DNA from: an uncultured Bacteroidota bacterium | GTDB taxonomy: Bacteria; Bacteroidota; Bacteroidia; B-17B0; Aurantibacillaceae | Direction of reading: 5' to 3' | Assembly: GCA_937868675.1 (NCBI GenBank) | Contig: CALMNJ010000604.1 | Location: 1-6,764, forward strand | Length of the DNA stretch: 6,764 nucleotides | Part shown: one piece after another, positions 5,807 through 6,764 of the stretch | Layout: each line of letters starts with the position of its first letter | How positions within the stretch are numbered: the stretch's first letter is position 1 | Position numbers and translations under genes: made by a program | Notes under the pieces: generated by a model | Seen by the model: the letters and a program-made list of their open reading frames with translations, nothing else | Told to the model about the DNA's origin: nothing | Databases searched by the model: none

Positions 5807-6316
5807 TCAGGTAATCTGCCTGCGCAATATGGACTCATAGCCATCCACCATTAATTTCAAGCCCTCGGAGGTTTCCTGTGGTGAGATGACTACTTCCAGC
5901 CGTCCCTTTTTAACTTTCGATTTTTTGAACATGCCCGCCTCGCTCTTGCCAAAATTGAGCTGTACCTCGTCGTTCACTAGTTCGATTTCAAAATCAGCAA
6001 CAAGAGTTGCCTTTTCTATTTGCGACGTTGCAAGCGGAACCAACGTTATAAGCGGAACGTGAACTTCAGAAAGGGTTAAGGACCCATCTTCATTTTTGTT
6101 GGGGTACTGCATTAATACTGAGCGGGGAACGAGGATGTTTTGTTTCTGAACAATACCTTTATCATCTCTTAGAACTTGTCCTGAAGTGTCCTTTTTGTCC
6201 ACGACTGTATCTACAAAATAGCGGTCCAGAATGGCTACGTTCTTATCCATCAAGGCATCATTGGCCTTAAGAATGGCATCGTGAACAGTGGTAATAAAAG
6301 ATTTGAAACTTATCAT
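5807..6316 (-). CDS. DUF2589 family protein
   Basis: This is a 169-residue protein starting at the ATG at 6316. The N-terminus MISFKSFITTVHDAILKAND followed by ALMDKNVAILDRYF is the amphipathic helical region typical of DUF2589. A central part follows with VPRSVLMQYPN, VHVPLITLVPLATSQIEKAT and ADFEIELVNDEVQLNFGKSE, a set of beta strands with the characteristic 'PLxxLVPL' turn. The C-terminal end is KGRLEVVISPQETSEGLKLM and a short basic tail. Length and layout fit the family. The biochemical function of DUF2589 is not known to me. No signal peptide or membrane segment is seen. It lies 20 nt after the preceding gene and 32 nt before the GxxH gene, so the three probably form one transcript. Confidence 0.85.
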   Translation of the reverse strand: MISFKSFITTVHDAILKANDALMDKNVAILDRYFVDTVVDKKDTSGQVLRDDKGIVQKQNILVPRSVLMQYPNKNEDGSLTLSEVHVPLITLVPLATSQIEKATLVADFEIELVNDEVQLNFGKSEAGMFKKSKVKKGRLEVVISPQETSEGLKLMVDGYESILRRQIT

Positions 6317-6336
6317 TTGAATAGTTGTTTAAAAAA

Positions 6337-6764
6337 TCATTTGTTTAGCGTTTCTGAATGAACCGGAAGGGTTTCGGTTTGACATAGGTGCACTAAATTC
6401 TCCAATCCCATTGGTAACTCCAATAAACCAGCGTTGATTTTTACATAGGTCGGTTTTTGGTCACCGGCCTTTGTCAGGCTTTTTATTACAACACGATTTG
6501 CGTTTTGGCCGTTTTTAGCCCGCAAAAGCAATTGCGTAGGGAAAAACCTTATGAGTGGCAATGTAAAATAAACAACCTCACTATTGGTACGAGCATAGTA
6601 TTCGTTGTTGCGGTTTGTGTGTTGCAGGTTAAGTGTAAATTTTATCAGGACTGGCTGGTACGTGTTGCTGGCGGCCGGTTTCTCGTAGCAGGCTTTCAGG
6701 GTGAACTCATTTAGCTGCCGGTAGTACTCATCGTTTGTTTTCGAGGCTTGCCCAAGAGATTCCC
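6337..6764 (-). CDS. Unidentified protein, C-terminal part (5' end beyond right edge)
   Basis: The minus-strand frame ending at TGA 6339-6337 is open to the right edge, giving 141 residues of a longer protein. A TTG-initiated 74-residue version (from 6561) is an artefact, because the frame runs straight through: EYYRQLNEFTLKACYEKP, then YQPVLIKFTLNLQHTNRNNE, then VVYFTLPLIRFFPTQLLLRA. The alternating hydrophobic/polar pattern suggests beta strands. The piece SEVVYFTLPLIRFFPTQLL resembles SEVHVPLITLVPLATSQI of the DUF2589 neighbour, so it may be a divergent paralogue of it; this is a by-eye similarity only. It ends 20 nt before the DUF2589 start, so the two genes are probably co-transcribed and functionally linked. 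Confidence 0.7.
   Translation of the reverse strand, partial: ESLGQASKTNDEYYRQLNEFTLKACYEKPAASNTYQPVLIKFTLNLQHTNRNNEYYARTNSEVVYFTLPLIRFFPTQLLLRAKNGQNANRVVIKSLTKAGDQKPTYVKINAGLLELPMGLENLVHLCQTETLPVHSETLNK

Noticed and set aside
6337..6561. 74-residue gene starting at a TTG at 6561
   Set aside because: The same frame stays open to the right edge with protein-like sequence, so this is the end of a longer gene.

Overview
The window looks like an accessory (conflict or island type) region from a member of the Bacteroidota, probably near the Chitinophagales/Sphingobacteriales. The reasons are indirect. Starts are preceded by A/T-rich leaders with no clear Shine-Dalgarno sequence, base composition is intermediate, and the protein families (nSTAND1 next to a triple TIR-like protein, DUF2589) are common there. 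No rRNA, tRNA, CRISPR array or transposase is visible. Every gene I can support lies on the minus strand, so transcription runs from right to left.

In transcription order the window holds: (1) the 3' end of an unidentified gene running in from the right edge; (2) a complete DUF2589-family protein 20 nt later; (3) 32 nt later, a 221-residue protein with two GxxH motifs, resembling the EreA/ChaN/TraB metalloenzyme superfamily; (4) a short CHAP-type cysteine hydrolase; (5) a 175-residue stand-alone protein with a caspase-clan His/Cys dyad (C80/CHAT-like); (6) a decayed small gene, missed by simple ORF calling, with two nonsense codons and one frameshift; (7) a TIR protein with two further TIR-like domains; (8) overlapping it by 4 nt (ATGA), an nSTAND1 P-loop NTPase with a transmembrane segment, cut by the left edge at residue 516. 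The long region 1-1550 therefore codes on the minus strand even though its ORF never closes inside the window.

The most unusual non-coding feature is a 32-bp direct repeat (31/32 identical) at 3552-3583 and 4280-4311. Each copy sits 19-20 nt before the ATG of an unrelated gene (the caspase-like gene and the decayed gene). It could be a shared leader or regulatory site, or a homology block through which gene cassettes are exchanged. Between the caspase-like gene and the second copy lies a cluster of hairpins and inverted repeats.

How the parts may work together is inference. The TIR/STAND pair has the form of a sensor/effector module: the STAND ATPase would sense or oligomerise at the membrane and the TIR protein would process a nucleotide such as NAD+. 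The upstream cysteine protease-like, CHAP and GxxH proteins are single-domain hydrolase-like proteins without visible signal peptides. They may be additional effectors of the same island or independent cassettes that have accumulated next to it.
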